NCBI RefSeq assembly: GCF_030272615.1
Contig: NC_081412.1
Location: forward strand, 473,974,157-474,038,156
Origin: Cryptomeria japonica
Taxonomy: Eukaryota > Streptophyta > Pinopsida > Cupressales > Cupressaceae
Direction of reading: 5' to 3'
Length of the DNA stretch: 64,000 bases
A model generated the notes under the pieces. That model was not told the DNA's origin. It made no database searches and saw only the letters and a list, made by a program, of their open reading frames with translations. Positions 47,704 through 59,820 of this stretch are shown piece after piece (within the stretch, counting starts at the first letter, position 1; each line of letters starts with the position of its first letter). Made by a program: the position numbers and the translations under genes.

Positions 47704-48157
47704 GGGCCACATGGATCCACCACATAGCACAGATAGGGGTGTAGGTCCAGACACTTCTATGGAGCAGGTAAACCTCATTGTAATTGTACAAATTAGATAG
47801 AAGCAAACTGTAACATTATGATATTTTCTTGAGTGTTTTGAAGTAATTTTGATAGTGTTAATTATATTCTTGTCATAGACAGATGTTTGGGATAAGGGAA
47901 AGGAACCTGCAGTACCTCAGCACCTCCATAGGGATGTGGGGCACTCGACAGTGTTATGCACTGATGACATCGCACTTAGCGCAAACCCTATACAATTGGT
48001 ACAAAAGAATATTATAAAAATTAGCCAAGAGATTGTTGATTTGGCAACCATAAGCCCTTAGAATGATGAGATAACAGAGAGGGTACAACTATTATTGCGG
48101 ACAGTGGAAAACTTACAAGCAATAATGAAAGCTTTAATCATAACAAAAGTTCAATAA
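47704..48157 (+). pseudogene. Probable 3' exons of the SET-domain gene
   Basis: Exon-like 47705-47767 (GHMDPPHSTDRGVGPD, followed by GTAAAC) and 47880-48157 after TCATAG. The second encodes a Gln/Leu-rich helical segment (IQLVQKNIIKISQEIVDLAT, RVQLLLRTVENLQAIMKALI) ending in TAA at about 48155, with TAG near 48058. No known domain. Assignment to the SET gene is by order and spacing only. Confidence 0.45.
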
Positions 48158-48360
48158 TGGTTTATATTTTTTTCTCTTTTATGTCATTAACTAAAATGTG
48201 TATGTGTTGTTTTTACAAAAATTTATAAGGCCTCATCATCCTGGTGGTGATGATCAAGGTATTGCAGGTAGTTTAGGTGATGACCATGTTCTATATATTA
48301 AAACCACACCTTTGTACTTGTGAACTTGCTTTTTTAATGTTTTATATATTTAATGTATTA

Positions 48361-50560
48361 CTCTTCAGGTGTTGACGTGAGTCCGAGGTCAAATCCAACT
48401 GTATTGCCAACTGCAATGTCGGCAACACGTAGCATGCAGACATCATTTGTTGCACCAGCTCATGTTGACCCGCCCACTAGTGGTAGATCCCTCTTTTTCT
48501 CTCTCTTTCATTATGTGTTTATTACCCTTGAAGTGTTCTTTCTTGGACGCATTTCATAGTGGATTCATTTACTATGGCAGGAGATGCACATGAGGATGCG
48601 CTAGAGGTGACTACTGGTGATAACATACCATCATTTCCTGGATCTTCCCGTATTTCTAGTATGGGAATGTTGCAGGCCACATTGGTGGTGAGCGACGAAG
48701 AATTGATTCCCTTGAAGATACAGAAGGTTCCAGGTACTTTAAAATTATTATTATATATAGTCTAATTGTAATTTACTTACTGATCACTCATTTTGGACTA
48801 ATGATCCCATATTTTTTTTGCAAGAAATGATATTTTTTATAAAAATCTTAATGACATTACATTGCAGATATTTGGGCCCACCGTACGTAAAAGGTGGAAC
48901 ATCATACGTGAACTAACCCTTATCCACTATTTTGATTTCATATCATTGCTAGAATAGTTTTTCTTTTTTCCATTTCTTGAACTATATAAAAGGTAGCTTC
49001 AGTTTCTTTCTAAATTTAACAGGTTTGTTTTTGCTTTAAAGGTGGAATGACCAAGAAAAAAAGTTAAAAGATGAACTCACAAACTGTATGGTAGGGTTGT
49101 TTGGAAATGAGACATTCGACAAGACTAAGCTCCTGGAAAAAGCTGGCACATATCTAAAGTATGTGAGGGACCAATACAAGACAAATTTAGAGGAGAACGT
49201 AAAGTATGAGCGTCCCCCCATGATTCTAGAGAGGGAGTGGAAGGACCTGATTTTGGATGCAAAGGAGAGAATTGAAAGGAAAAAAGGAAATACACCATCA
49301 GACTCTAGAAGAAGGTATGTGATACTATTAAGAATGTGAGTATGTACTAATTATTCATTATATTTATATAAGCTAACATATTTCAAACTTTTCATAGATT
49401 GAGTGATAGGTCAAAGGAAACCAAGGAAAGACAAGAAAAGCATGGGCAACACAAACTCAGCTCTGGTGGTTATATGAAACTTGCTGCACGAATTGTAAGA
49501 ATCAATAAATTAAGTATCACATCAAAATATTTATAAATTGCAAACAATTTTTTTTTGATCAAACAATACAAGCAAAATTAACAAATCTAAGTAAAAATGC
49601 AGGGCTCTGAATTCAATAGAGAGCCCACAGAAGATGACAAGAGAATTGGCTACCAACAAGGCTATATAGCCATGGCTGAACGACTACAAGAATTGAGTGG
49701 GCAAACATGAGATTCTAATGCATCTGTCACAATGGTAAATAAGCTAAATGAAAATTATTTCAAATTGAATACTTAACCAATAATCTATTTGATGTTAAGT
49801 TTCAACATAAAGTGACTATATTTTTTTTAAATAAGAAAGCAATGATAACACTGGATGTGACATTGGAATGCAACATGATAATCATGGAACAAAACGTGTA
49901 CATGAAGGTCTGGATGTGCATCCTAGTAGTGGAGGTATTCATTTGCTATTCAATTTTTTTTATGTAATTATTAATACAATTAAACATCTTAAATTGAAAA
50001 TTAGTGTAGTAATTAATGTAACCTTTATTGTTAATATTTTAGAGCATGTAGTCGGTGGTGACCAAGTGGAGCATGATCTAGGTAGACAACATCAGGAACG
50101 TGATGTTCCCCATTTAGGTAAAGAGGACCATTGTTATTCCTTTAAACAAATTTAATTGCAATTGGTGTATTGATTAATGTAACGTTTCATATTTCAACTC
50201 CAGAGGATCTAGAGGGTGTTCAACATGTTGAGGTTGAGGCTAGACAAAATGATGTGGAAGATGATGTGGCCCCATCAGGTAAAGAGTGTAATGGTTGTGT
50301 TCTTTAAATTAATGAAATACTTGTAACAATAATAAAAAAATGTTTTGAATTTAACCCAATTCTTTGTTATTGCAGAGGACCCCCCTTTGGTTCAGCATCC
50401 TCGTCCTTTGTATAGGACTAGGCATACATCAAGAGCACGAGAAGAGGGCATAACATCCGAAGATGGGGGAAATGATGAAGAAGACGATGCTCCACTTAGA
50501 CTTTACATAGCTTCAAAAAAAAACAAAGAAAGAAATGATTGTAATCTACCTTATTTGATA
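48361..50560 (+). pseudogene. Second CACTA gene (Ptta/En/Spm TNP1/TNPA-like), multi-exon
   Basis: Exon-like blocks near 48369-48480, 48581-48734, 48868-48930, 49041-49315, 49399-49497, 49602-49735, 50044-50118, 50205-50279 and 50376-50540. Core sequences are FGPTVRKRWNIIREL, then KLLEKAGTYLKYVRDQYKTN, ERPPMILEREWKDLILDAKE and GSEFNREPTEDDKRIGYQQG. This order (GPT-R box, KAxTYLKYVRDQY, PP.I....W..L..DAK, REP) matches the plant transposase Ptta/En/Spm family, which binds subterminal repeats. The C-terminal exons are acidic and end with HPRPLYRTRHTSRAREEG. A TGA at about 49708 and imperfect junctions suggest decay. Exon limits are approximate. Confidence 0.65.
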
Positions 50561-50599
50561 ATGACTGAATTTTATGTGTTAACAAATGTAATTATGTGC

Positions 50600-52297
50600 T
50601 AATGAATGTTCATGAATGATATGTGTTGATGATTATTGATGAATGTTGCGTGTTAATGAAAGTTAATGAATTTTATGTGTTAATGAACGTTATGTGATAA
50701 TGAATGAATGCTATATTTAAATAATGGATGAAAGGATGAATGAAAGAACAAATGAATGTTAGATGTTAATGGGGAATTTAGAGTGATGTTAGGGGGGGTG
50801 GGGGGAGGGGCCAAATGAGCTTCCACCTTCACATGGTTGGCCCTGTTAAGTAGAGAATATTAAACTATTCTCGAAGCAAAGCGAAGCTCAATAAGATAAC
50901 ATACTTTTGAATATTTCATTATGTTGCACAGTTAATCTTATTGAATAATGTACGTATATTGAATCTTAATTGTAGGGTCCAATAGAGCCAACATGAACAA
51001 CACCATGGTGCAACTGCAAAAGTTGTGAATATGCCTCATCGTGAATAAAGCTGAATTAGTGCATTCTCTGTAAAACCTCAAATGCTTTATACTTTGGAAG
51101 TTTTGAAATTTTTATGATCATATCGGTCCCCTGCCTAAAAGCTTTTTTCCTTGATTTGTTTGTGATACACATTGAGAGATTTTTGTTTTCCTTTTATTTA
51201 TGCATGTCTTAGCCATTCTCTACATGCTTCCCATTCTTATTTAGATTGTTGTATTTTTACATATGTTGGAATCTGTAGTTCCACATACATGTTTTCTATG
51301 TTCTTTGTAACTGTATGAAAAGGTGTAAAATGTGGGTATAGTCCAAAATCTTGATTACAAACAAGCTATTGTTATTTAATAGTTCCAGTGTTTGTATTAA
51401 TTGAAACAGTTTAACCCTTTTAACATGTTTCATAGCAAACCTGCACTTTGTATGCAATCTTATTGTTACAGTTCAATTACTGAGGTGATGTGATTTTCAA
51501 AAGTATTCCGACGAAAACAAAATTGGTTTTCATTTATGTATTTTGTTAAAATTTTAGAGTTTCCTCGTGAACATTTAAACTTAGAAGGATTAAAAAATTC
51601 AATACAATAGTACTGGACATAATTTCAGGAGATAGAACTGAAACTCTCTCCCATGACTTCAGATTGTTTCCATGCTCTCTAGGCTAGTAGCTTTCAGACA
51701 CAAAACATAGGTCTTCTAAATTTTGTCCCAACATTAATTAGTTCCTTTCTCTTCTTTTTCATCCTTTTGGAAAGAGAATTGGAAATTGTTAGGAATGAAC
51801 ATCTTCCTAGGTGATTTGTTAAAATACAATGGGGAACTCAATCAAATTTTAATTCACTTCGTTTTAAGTTATTATCACAATTCATTGAATTATACTTACA
51901 AAAGGCTTATATTTCCAAGGTAAAATATCAGTATCTTTCTTGGGTGATATTAGATAGCAGGGTCTCTTGGCTTAGACAAAATCACCCTCTCATTGTATTC
52001 AAAGTAGATGTGTAGCAAAGCTAGATGCATCAATCGTTAAATCATAAACAAACACAAGCTCAAAAATTGTGTTACCAAGTACGCTTGGAACCTAGCCTGT
52101 AACTAACTAGTTCATACTAGATATTGTTTGGGTATGGTATTCAATTCTATTAGAATCTACAAAATAAATATTAACCTAGAAATTAATGTAAGTGATTACA
52201 TTTTTAAAATTGTTAAATATAAATGATAATAAAATCAAAATAGCATAACATAGTTGATTTCATAAGAGAGAAAATGAAAAAGTTTGCAATATCTTCA
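50600..52297. other. Right non-coding arm of CACTA, first part
   Basis: Begins with repeated (T)GAATG/TTAATGAA phrases (50600-50760) and a G-rich run near 50790-50810. The rest is AT-rich with no coding-like frame. Confidence 0.5.
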
Positions 52298-52560
52298 CTT
52301 GATATCCAAGATTTTTAATCCATGAGGATGAAGATGAGGATGAGATAGAAAACCAAAAGACAAGGAATTGTTTATCCAAGTTTCCAAATTTTTGAGGATA
52401 AGGAAAAAAACATAATCCTATGAAAGAAGGAGATTGTGCAAGTCATTATCTCAAGTTAAAAGAAATTACTTAAGTAAACTAAACAAACAAAAGCAATATC
52501 ATACTTATGATAAAACATATCCACTTGGTGAATAAAATGGTACATTGGCACACCCCCTTA
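52298..52560 (+). repeat. Direct repeat in the CACTA right arm, copy 1
   Basis: Collinear with 55102-55345. Shared phrases are AATCCATGAGGAT, TTATCCAAGTTTCCAAAT, AAAGAAGGAGA.TGTGCAA and GATAAAACATA. Confidence 0.7.
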
Positions 52561-55101
52561 AGTGCAATTGAGGTAAGAAGAAATGGCTCACAAGGTTAGG
52601 TATCTATGTAAAATATGAAATAACCCCAAATTATAAAGAGAGTGTACCCTCTCAAAGTAGAGACTAGAAAATCCATAGGACAAAACTCCATCCCAAGTGA
52701 CATATGTGAAGGATAATATAGGCCCACCCCATCCCCTAAAGTTGGTGCCTCCACAAAGAAGAGAGAAAAGCAATGCAAAATGTTGAATGGTGAATGTTGT
52801 AGTAGGTTCATTTGCAACAAATGGTGCACCTTCCTTTCACAATATGGAAATCTTGAGTTGTCAAATTGTTGAATTCCCATTCAAGTGGAATGTAGAAAGG
52901 AATTCAGATGTATGGTTTTTGAAGTGACTCATGTGTCTTGATGTTGATGTTAAGATATGATTGTTCCATAGAAGTTTCAGGGACTACAATCATTGAAGTG
53001 TGAGACCTTAATTAATGTGAAATAGAATGTGTCATGTTGCATGATATGGTGGGGATAGAACAAGTAAATTTAAAATGGGAGACGATGTAACTCGATGGGC
53101 ATTGTCATCAATGAGAAGACAAATATTCTCAATTATTTCATCAATATTTGAAAGGTAAGAGTCCACAAACAGATGTGAAATGTTTAAGTAGGCCTCCCAA
53201 TGAAGTGGATCTCATAGACATGAAAAATCCTATATAGAGAATCATTGAGAGCCCCTAAAGAAGAAAATTTGAACTTTGATGAAGCAATACATGATGGAGG
53301 AATATCTTGCAAGAGGAAATCAAAGTCATTATGGTGTCATCTAGATCTGAAATGTGGTCTACTTTTCAAAAAAGGAAAGATGCTTGATAGGAATGTGTCC
53401 TAGTGGGGTGAATCTAGAAGACATATAATCCTATTGCAAGGAATCATGGAAAGTTCTAGAAGAAGCAACTTTTAATTATGAAGTAGCAACGTGTCTAAGA
53501 GATGTTCTCATTTGTAGATGGAGTATCAAGAGGAGGATCACTAGTCCATGGACCATGTCATTGTTGTTAAATACCTACGCTTTTGTTCATAGTCACTTGG
53601 TGTAGGAATGAATTCAATGAGATAGGGTAGGACATCCTACATAATGTAATTTTTCACTATCCCTTGTTTCAAGTACAAATGGTTCTCTGAATTTATCTTG
53701 ACAATAGAATGTCGGAATTTAATACCATAATCCATGATGAAAATTGCCAAAAATGGAAATTTATCTTAGTTCACAATTAAAAAATGCTTTTGTATAGGCC
53801 TCTCGAAGATTAAGTACATAAAAATGAGACTTTATAAATTGAGCGTATGTATTAGCAATCTCCCAAATTGTTCAATGGTCTCCAAACCTTGTCAATTTTT
53901 TATTTTTATTTTAACTCAAATATGTATGGTATAGGCATATCATTAGTTGTGTGATATTTTTTTTCCTTAAATTCTTCTACGACTAGAAGAGATAAGTTTT
54001 AGATGAAAATGGGGTCTTATGGGCCTTTTTTACACAATGGTAGGTTCTTTAGACCTGAAAATGCTCCAAAAACTAGTCGATTGCCTTAAGTTACAAACAA
54101 ATCCTTGTTTGTGAGCATGCTTCTTGATCTCCAATTTTGGTGGAATGAAAGATAATATTGAATTTCTCAAGCCTTTTGGATGCTTCTAAACCACCAAAAA
54201 AAAGCTACTTTGATCATTGAAATGTTGTAGTGACTTGGATTAAAAAAGAAAACTAAGTCTAAACTTTAGAAGTTAGTTTTTTCTTGTCAAATTGTTTTCA
54301 ATTTTCAAATCATCCAAGGATGCAAGAGGAGTATATTTTGTTATGAAAAGATAAAAAAAAACTTAGAATCTCTTGAAACCATTGAAACATGGGGACCCCT
54401 TCCCCCTCTCCAAAATCCTTATTTTTTCAAGATGCAATACTTAGGGGAAACATCCCTTGTCGCAGCACTAAGGGACATCCTAGGGACTCCAAGGAGTCTC
54501 TTGACCATCTTGAGGATGCCTATGAGTCTCCCATGGCCCCCAATTATAAACTCCAATTCTAAACAAAAATGGTGAAATTATTGTGAAAATGTCATCCGTA
54601 TTAAAGGTTTGGCAATGCCCCCTAACCTTGATGGGGGATCTGCCCCAAACCCCCCACAAGGGGCACTACCCATTGGCCCCAAACCTCTACCCACCATTCT
54701 TATTGTTAATGAAATCATTTCCATTTTTTTTATGTTGACTAGTTTAAACACTTAGTATGCCAAAATTTCATCTACAATTCTTATACTTATTCTTAGTTTG
54801 TTCCCAAAGTTCCAAAACTCTACCACCATTGTTAATGTTCAAATTTCAATGCAATCATTGACATATTTTTAATGTTTATTGTAAAATTTACATAGTGTGG
54901 CAAAGTTTTATTTACAGTTGTTATATGTATTCTATACACATCCTTTTATAATTAATTTTTTAAGTTGTATATATATTTGCATCCCACCCTGCCCCCTTCG
55001 TCATCCCCCTGTCGTCCCCAAACTTAAGCCCTTGGTATGTTAAGATATGAAAGCTCACAATAGTTTCATTTCATATGTTAATTGGGGAAAAACCTACAAT
55101 A
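52561..55101. other. Stretch between the two direct repeats, no gene seen
   Basis: About 2.5 kb without a recognised coding region. Parts near 54380-54680 and 54980-55030 are C-rich (CCCCTTCCCCCTCTCC, GGGGGATCTGCCCC) in an otherwise AT-rich arm. The flanking 250 bp direct repeats raise the possibility of an old inserted element here, but no PBS, PPT or coding remnant was found. Confidence 0.4.
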
Positions 55102-55345
55102 TATAGCTTCCAAGATTCCAAATCCATGAGGATCATGAAGAGGTAGAAAACCAAAAAAAGAAATTGCTTATCCAAGTTTCCAAATTTGTCACAAGGAAAA
55201 AGTAGAATCTCAATCAAAGAAGGAGAATGTGCAACTCATTATCTTATTCTACCTAAGTAAAAATATTACCTAATTAAGCTTTTTAATAGTGGAATATCAC
55301 ACTTAGGATAAAACATACCAAGGTAAATAAAATATTACATTGGTA
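55102..55345 (+). repeat. Direct repeat in the CACTA right arm, copy 2
   Basis: Second copy of 52298-52560, about 2.8 kb downstream, with several small indels. Confidence 0.7.
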
Positions 55346-56260
55346 GGCTTCTTTGGTTGCTCTAAAAGTGGTGCCTTATGAATTATGTTCTTGGATACTA
55401 AAGTTTCCAAATTCTAGGCACTCTTGATAGCTTCTCGTAGAGATTGTGATTCGAAGCCTTTAACCAAACCTTTCAATGGTTTTTGTTGATGTGTTTTATA
55501 TGCACTATGCAACACAAAATATAATACTAAGTATTCTATCCTCTCTTGAACAAAATCCTCCCAAGTGCTAAACTACGTGATCAAATGGGATGACTCCAAG
55601 ATTCCAATAGTCAGGTCTTGACTTTATATTGTAGATAGACTCAATGATTGTGATGTGATATCTGCTAGAATCACAAGGGGGACTTAGGTTGCTTGGGTCA
55701 AGACCTATCCATTCTCATGTTTTATGATTGATTTACACTCCATGATTTAGGTCATCCTTGAGCAACATCTCGACTTAGCCAAATTTTATTTTTTGTACCC
55801 TAATTCTTTAATTTTGACCCCTTACTAGCATTGCCTTAGGTTTTACTGGAATTATTGCTTCTCTAGCATGGGCACATTTTTGGGGTCATTCGCACAAATT
55901 TCTCTTGATGAGCAAGCTAGTATCATGAACATGAATTAAACAAAATTTTAACTTAGTCAAATTATGTCCTCCAAACTTCTATGAGTTCATCGCCTTCATT
56001 CTTCATCATTTGGATGTCTTTTGTCATTGGAAGGTAATTCTTGACCACCATACCTCAATCTTGATCTATGCTATACCCTAAAACCCTAGAACCTAGTCAT
56101 GTTTACAATTGAGATCTTGGTGACTTGATCACTTAATATAGCTTAATCATGCAGGTCTCATCTAACTCTGACTCCAACACTTAAGAAAATCAACCCTAGC
56201 AACCAAGTACTTTGGGAAATATCTTGCAACTTGACAACATGGGTAATGATGGAGGAATGG
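55346..56260. other. Right arm of CACTA, no gene seen
   Basis: No coding-like frame or clear repeat. Mixed AT-rich sequence up to the purine tract. Confidence 0.5.
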
Positions 56261-56264
56261 AAGG

Positions 56265-56452
56265 TGAGACCTATAAAGGTGTGAGAGAGAGAGAGGGTGA
56301 GAGGAAGAGATAATGACCTAGAGAGGGTAGAGAAAGAAAAGTAGAGAGGGAGAGAAGAAGAGAGGGATGGAGAAAGAGACCTAGAGAGGGGAGAGAGAAG
56401 AGAGATAGTAGAGAGGGATAGAGAAGAGAGATAGAAGAGAGATACCAATGTC
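56265..56452 (+). repeat. Polypurine GAGA-rich tract
   Basis: About 190 bp consisting almost only of A and G on the plus strand, with GAGAGGGA/GAGAGAG phrases and a handful of pyrimidines. The opposite strand reads as a Ser/Leu-rich frame, which is a by-product of the CT repeat. Confidence 0.85.
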
Positions 56453-56479
56453 AATCTTTTTCTATAAATTTTTTTTTTC

Positions 56480-56745
56480 TGAAAAATCGGCGTATCGTCA
56501 GAATTCTGACTCCAAAGGATAAAATTCTGATGATAGGCCAAGATCACGATAGTATTCTTTCAGGGTATGAGAATCCATGGTGGCCATCAGAAAGGTTCAA
56601 GGTGATATCAGAATTGCAATGACCACAAGGATAGTCAGAACTTCTGACACAAAGTTTTCAACGACTTTTTTTGTCGGTAGTGCAATGAAATTGTGTCAAA
56701 ATTCCGACGATTTGCCATTGAAATTTTGACCTGAATGTACTAGTG
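56480..56745. repeat. Right subterminal region and terminal inverted repeat of CACTA
   Basis: Several copies of a (G)TCAGAATTCTGAC / TCCGACG motif occur near 56497, 56523, 56610, 56632 and 56701. The first is a perfect 14 bp palindrome, and the last lies in the terminal repeat. The left end has the related CGTCGGAATTCCGACG palindrome. Such repeats normally bind the element's TNPA-type protein. The terminal repeat is 56715-56745. Confidence 0.75.
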
Positions 56746-56924
56746 TTATAGGTGTTGCATGGAAGGTTATGTTTACAAGGCTACAGGGGTTACATGGATG
56801 GTTACATAGATTATGTTCAGGTTATTGGTTAACATGAATTTTTGGTTGGTTCAGAATATGCTCAGATTCTTATATCAGTTTATGTTGGTGTTAGACTGCT
56901 TTGTTAATTGCATGGTTTATGAAT

Positions 56925-57070
56925 CATGGTTCATGGCTCATGTCACTTACTTTGCATGGCTCATGATACATGATTCATGTTATTGGTAGTACATGGCTCA
57001 TGATTCATGACTTATGGTTCATGTTATTTGCAGTACATGATTCATGGTTCATGGTTCATGGTTCATGTTG
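56925..57070 (+). repeat. TTCATGG-type minisatellite in element C 3' region
   Basis: More than a dozen copies of ATTCATG / GTTCATG / GCTCATG phrases in 145 bp, ending in three exact GGTTCAT repeats. It lies in the region between the two polypurine-like tracts of element C. Confidence 0.75.
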
Positions 57071-57107
57071 TTGGCACTATAGAGTACATATTTTGGCCAT
57101 CAAGGAC

Positions 57108-57119
57108 AAAGGGGGAAAT
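57108..57119 (+). promoter_or_regulatory. Outer polypurine tract of element C
   Basis: AAAGGGGGAAAT after GGCCATCAAGGAC. It should be followed by the 3' LTR (TGTTGGTCTC...), but only CACTTCCAACA remains before the CATTG duplication. Confidence 0.7.
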
Positions 57120-57130
57120 CACTTCCAACA

Positions 57131-57135
57131 CATTG
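57131..57135 (+). repeat. Target duplication of element C, right copy (CATTG)
   Basis: CATTG directly after CCAACA, identical to 33420-33424. After it the interrupted outer Copia frame resumes on the minus strand. Confidence 0.85.
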
Positions 57136-59716
57136 ACCTATCCAAAGGTCTAGGCACTACCTCCCAAATGTCATTATGAAGGATGGAGTTGTACTCCTCC
57201 ACCATAACACCCTACCACACTTGGTGTTGTGCAACCTCTTTATAGCTGGAAGGCTTGTTGTCAATTAGTTGACTCATCAATGCCACATAATTTGAATATC
57301 CCTCTGGAGGTCTTATGTCCCTTGTGTTTGATCTAGGGACTTCCACAGACTTCAATCCATATTTCAATGGCTAAAGCTCCTTGCAATTCCTTCTCCCACT
57401 TGTAGTGGTTGGAACTTTATGTTCTACATCATCCTATTGTTCCACATGTTATCCTCAACACTTATATTTGTGTCTTGCATCTGAGGTTGTTGTTAAATCC
57501 TTGGAGCTTCTGCTTACTAATTTTGATCAATTGTTGGCTTCTCATGAGATCTTCTAAAGGCATTCTCTTCTAAAAATTAACGTTGCTCCTTATGATGATC
57601 TTCCTACTCCCCGAAATATAAATCTTGTATGTCTTGGATGTTTCACTATAACCAATGAAGTAGCCCTTCTTTGCAATTGAATCAAGATTGGTGTGCTTCT
57701 CATTTGGAATGTGACAATAAGTGATACTACAAATAATTCTAAAGTGGTTGACTTTTGGCTTCTTTCTGATAATTGCTTCCTCAATTGTCATCTTTCCTAA
57801 GACTTTGTGTAGGATTCTATTTTGAATGTAAACTTTCATGTTACATGCTTCTACCCAATATATCTAGGAAAATACTAATCATATAGCATGGCCCTAGCTG
57901 CTTCAACTATTGTTCTATTTTTTTTGTTCTATGACCCCATTTTGTTGTGATTTCTAGGTTGTTGTCCATTCTCTCTTGATTCCTTCCTTAGTGGAGAAAT
58001 TCTTGAAAGCTTTCTCAATGTACTCGCCCCCATTATTTGTGTGAAGAACCTTTATCTTCTTTCCTGTCAAGTTCTCCACAAGAGCCTTAAACTCTTGTAA
58101 GTGACATAAAACTTCATCTGTTGTCTTCAACAAGTAAATTCAGGTCTTCTTGGAGAAGTCATCAATAAAGGTCACAAAAATATTCATAACCCCTACTAGA
58201 ACTAGTGGACAATGGACCACAAATATTATAATGTATCAACTCTAAAATACCCTTGGCTCTACTATCACTCCTTGGAAAGGTTGTTTTTGAAAACTTTCCA
58301 AGTACACACCCTTTGCATACATCATCATGTCCAGTACTTACTTCTGGAATACTTGTCATGGTTTCTCTAAGCAACTTAAGTTATTCATGATCGATGTGAC
58401 CCATGCTCCTATGCCACAATTCTCCCATATCACTATTACTATTGCTATGAACTAGTGCATTGAGATCTTGAACCTGCAACTTATATAACCTATTTCTCCT
58501 AACCCCAATCTATTTTGCTGACTCGTAATCTTGTGTTTCAAATACACCTTATGTCCTTGAAATAGTACATCATACTCTTTATCCTGAAGGATGGATACTG
58601 AAATTAGATTTATAACCATTCTTGGCACATGTAACACATTTAAAATTTGGATATTCTTGCTCAGCTCCCTTTGAATTGTGACTGTCCCTCTCCCAATCAG
58701 AGGACACTTGGACTTGTTAGCCACTTTTATCTAGAATTCTATCTCCTCTACTTTGTAGCTGGAAAAATAATCTCCAGCTCTCATCACATGATATGATGCC
58801 CCAGTATCAATATACTAGATTCCTATGGTGGTTGAGATAGATAGGCAATCTATAAGAGAGTACTCATCTTTGAGTCTTAAAGATAGTTCATCAATGTCTG
58901 CTAAAGTTGGTGTTTCCTTCTTCTTCTTCTTCTTCTTATCACCCTTCTTTCAATTTGGACATTGAATAACATAGTGTCCCTATTGATCAGAGCCAAAACA
59001 CTTGATTTTGCTCAAGTCTTTCTTTTTCTTCTCTTCTTTGGAGATGGGCCCTTTGTTTGAGTATTCATTGAATTTTCCCTTTCCTGCAAAAGCAACATTC
59101 TCATCATCCTCACCCTTCTGATCTTTATTATTTCCTATACTGACGAGATTCAATTGAAGCTCTTCCTAAGTGAAATCGCTCTAAAGGTGATCCTAGTCAG
59201 GTAGATCATGTCATCCATTAATTACTTGGACAAAGATGTCCCACTGCTTTGAGAACCCATTTAGGGTAGTTCTCATGAGCTCATCATCATCTATTTTTTT
59301 CTTGACAATTGCTAACTCGTCTTTGACTTGTCTGATCATGGTGAGGTAACTGACAATGTCTCCTCCCTATTTTTGTCTAGTGTTTCTTAGCTTCTCTGTA
59401 AGGATCAATTTCTTATTCATAGTTGCACTTTGGAACAATTTCAAGATAACATTCCACATTTTCTTGCACAAGTATCCAATCCTATAATATGAGAAATGAT
59501 ATGATCTTTAACCCCATCTTTAATAATATTTTTGGCTTTGGCATCCTTTTTGTGGTAAATTTCTAATAGCTTTGGATTTGTGGGTACAACAACATTGTTT
59601 ATTGCATACTCCTTTAGTCCATTCTCTTCCAACAACAACAAAATTTTGGAATTCTAAATACCAAAGTTTGATGCACCATCTAGTTTGTCTTGATCTCTCA
59701 AGCCAACTAAAGCCAT
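57136..59716 (-). pseudogene. Gag, protease and integrase of the outer Copia element
   Basis: Minus strand, ATG at 59716 (MALVGLRDQDKLDGASNF). Gag continues with KDAKAKNIIKDGVKDHIISH (typical of UBN2-type Copia gag) and one knuckle whose second Cys is Ser (CFGSDQ then GHYVIQC). The protease near 58800 has YIDTGASYHVM (intact DTG), then SKCPLIGRGTVTIQRE and NVLHVPRMVINLISVS. The integrase (58374-57850) has DDVCKGCVLGKF, YFCDLYIDDFS-like sequence across a frameshift, and VLHTNNGGEYIEKAF. At the low end, EEYNSILHNDIWEVVPRP is the start of the RT region, cut at 57136. More than ten stops or frameshifts. Confidence 0.85.
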
Positions 59717-59820
59717 TTCTGAAACCCTCAAACAATAACCCCAATAAATCTAATATTGGTCAGAAAAAAACTACCAGTGTGAACTTTTGATTTCACTTTC
59801 AAGAAAACCTCACACCAAGA

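Noticed and set aside
56158-56547. Minus-strand Ser/Leu-rich frame of 129 codons
   Set aside because: It is the translation of the CT-rich strand of the purine tract; low complexity and no domain.
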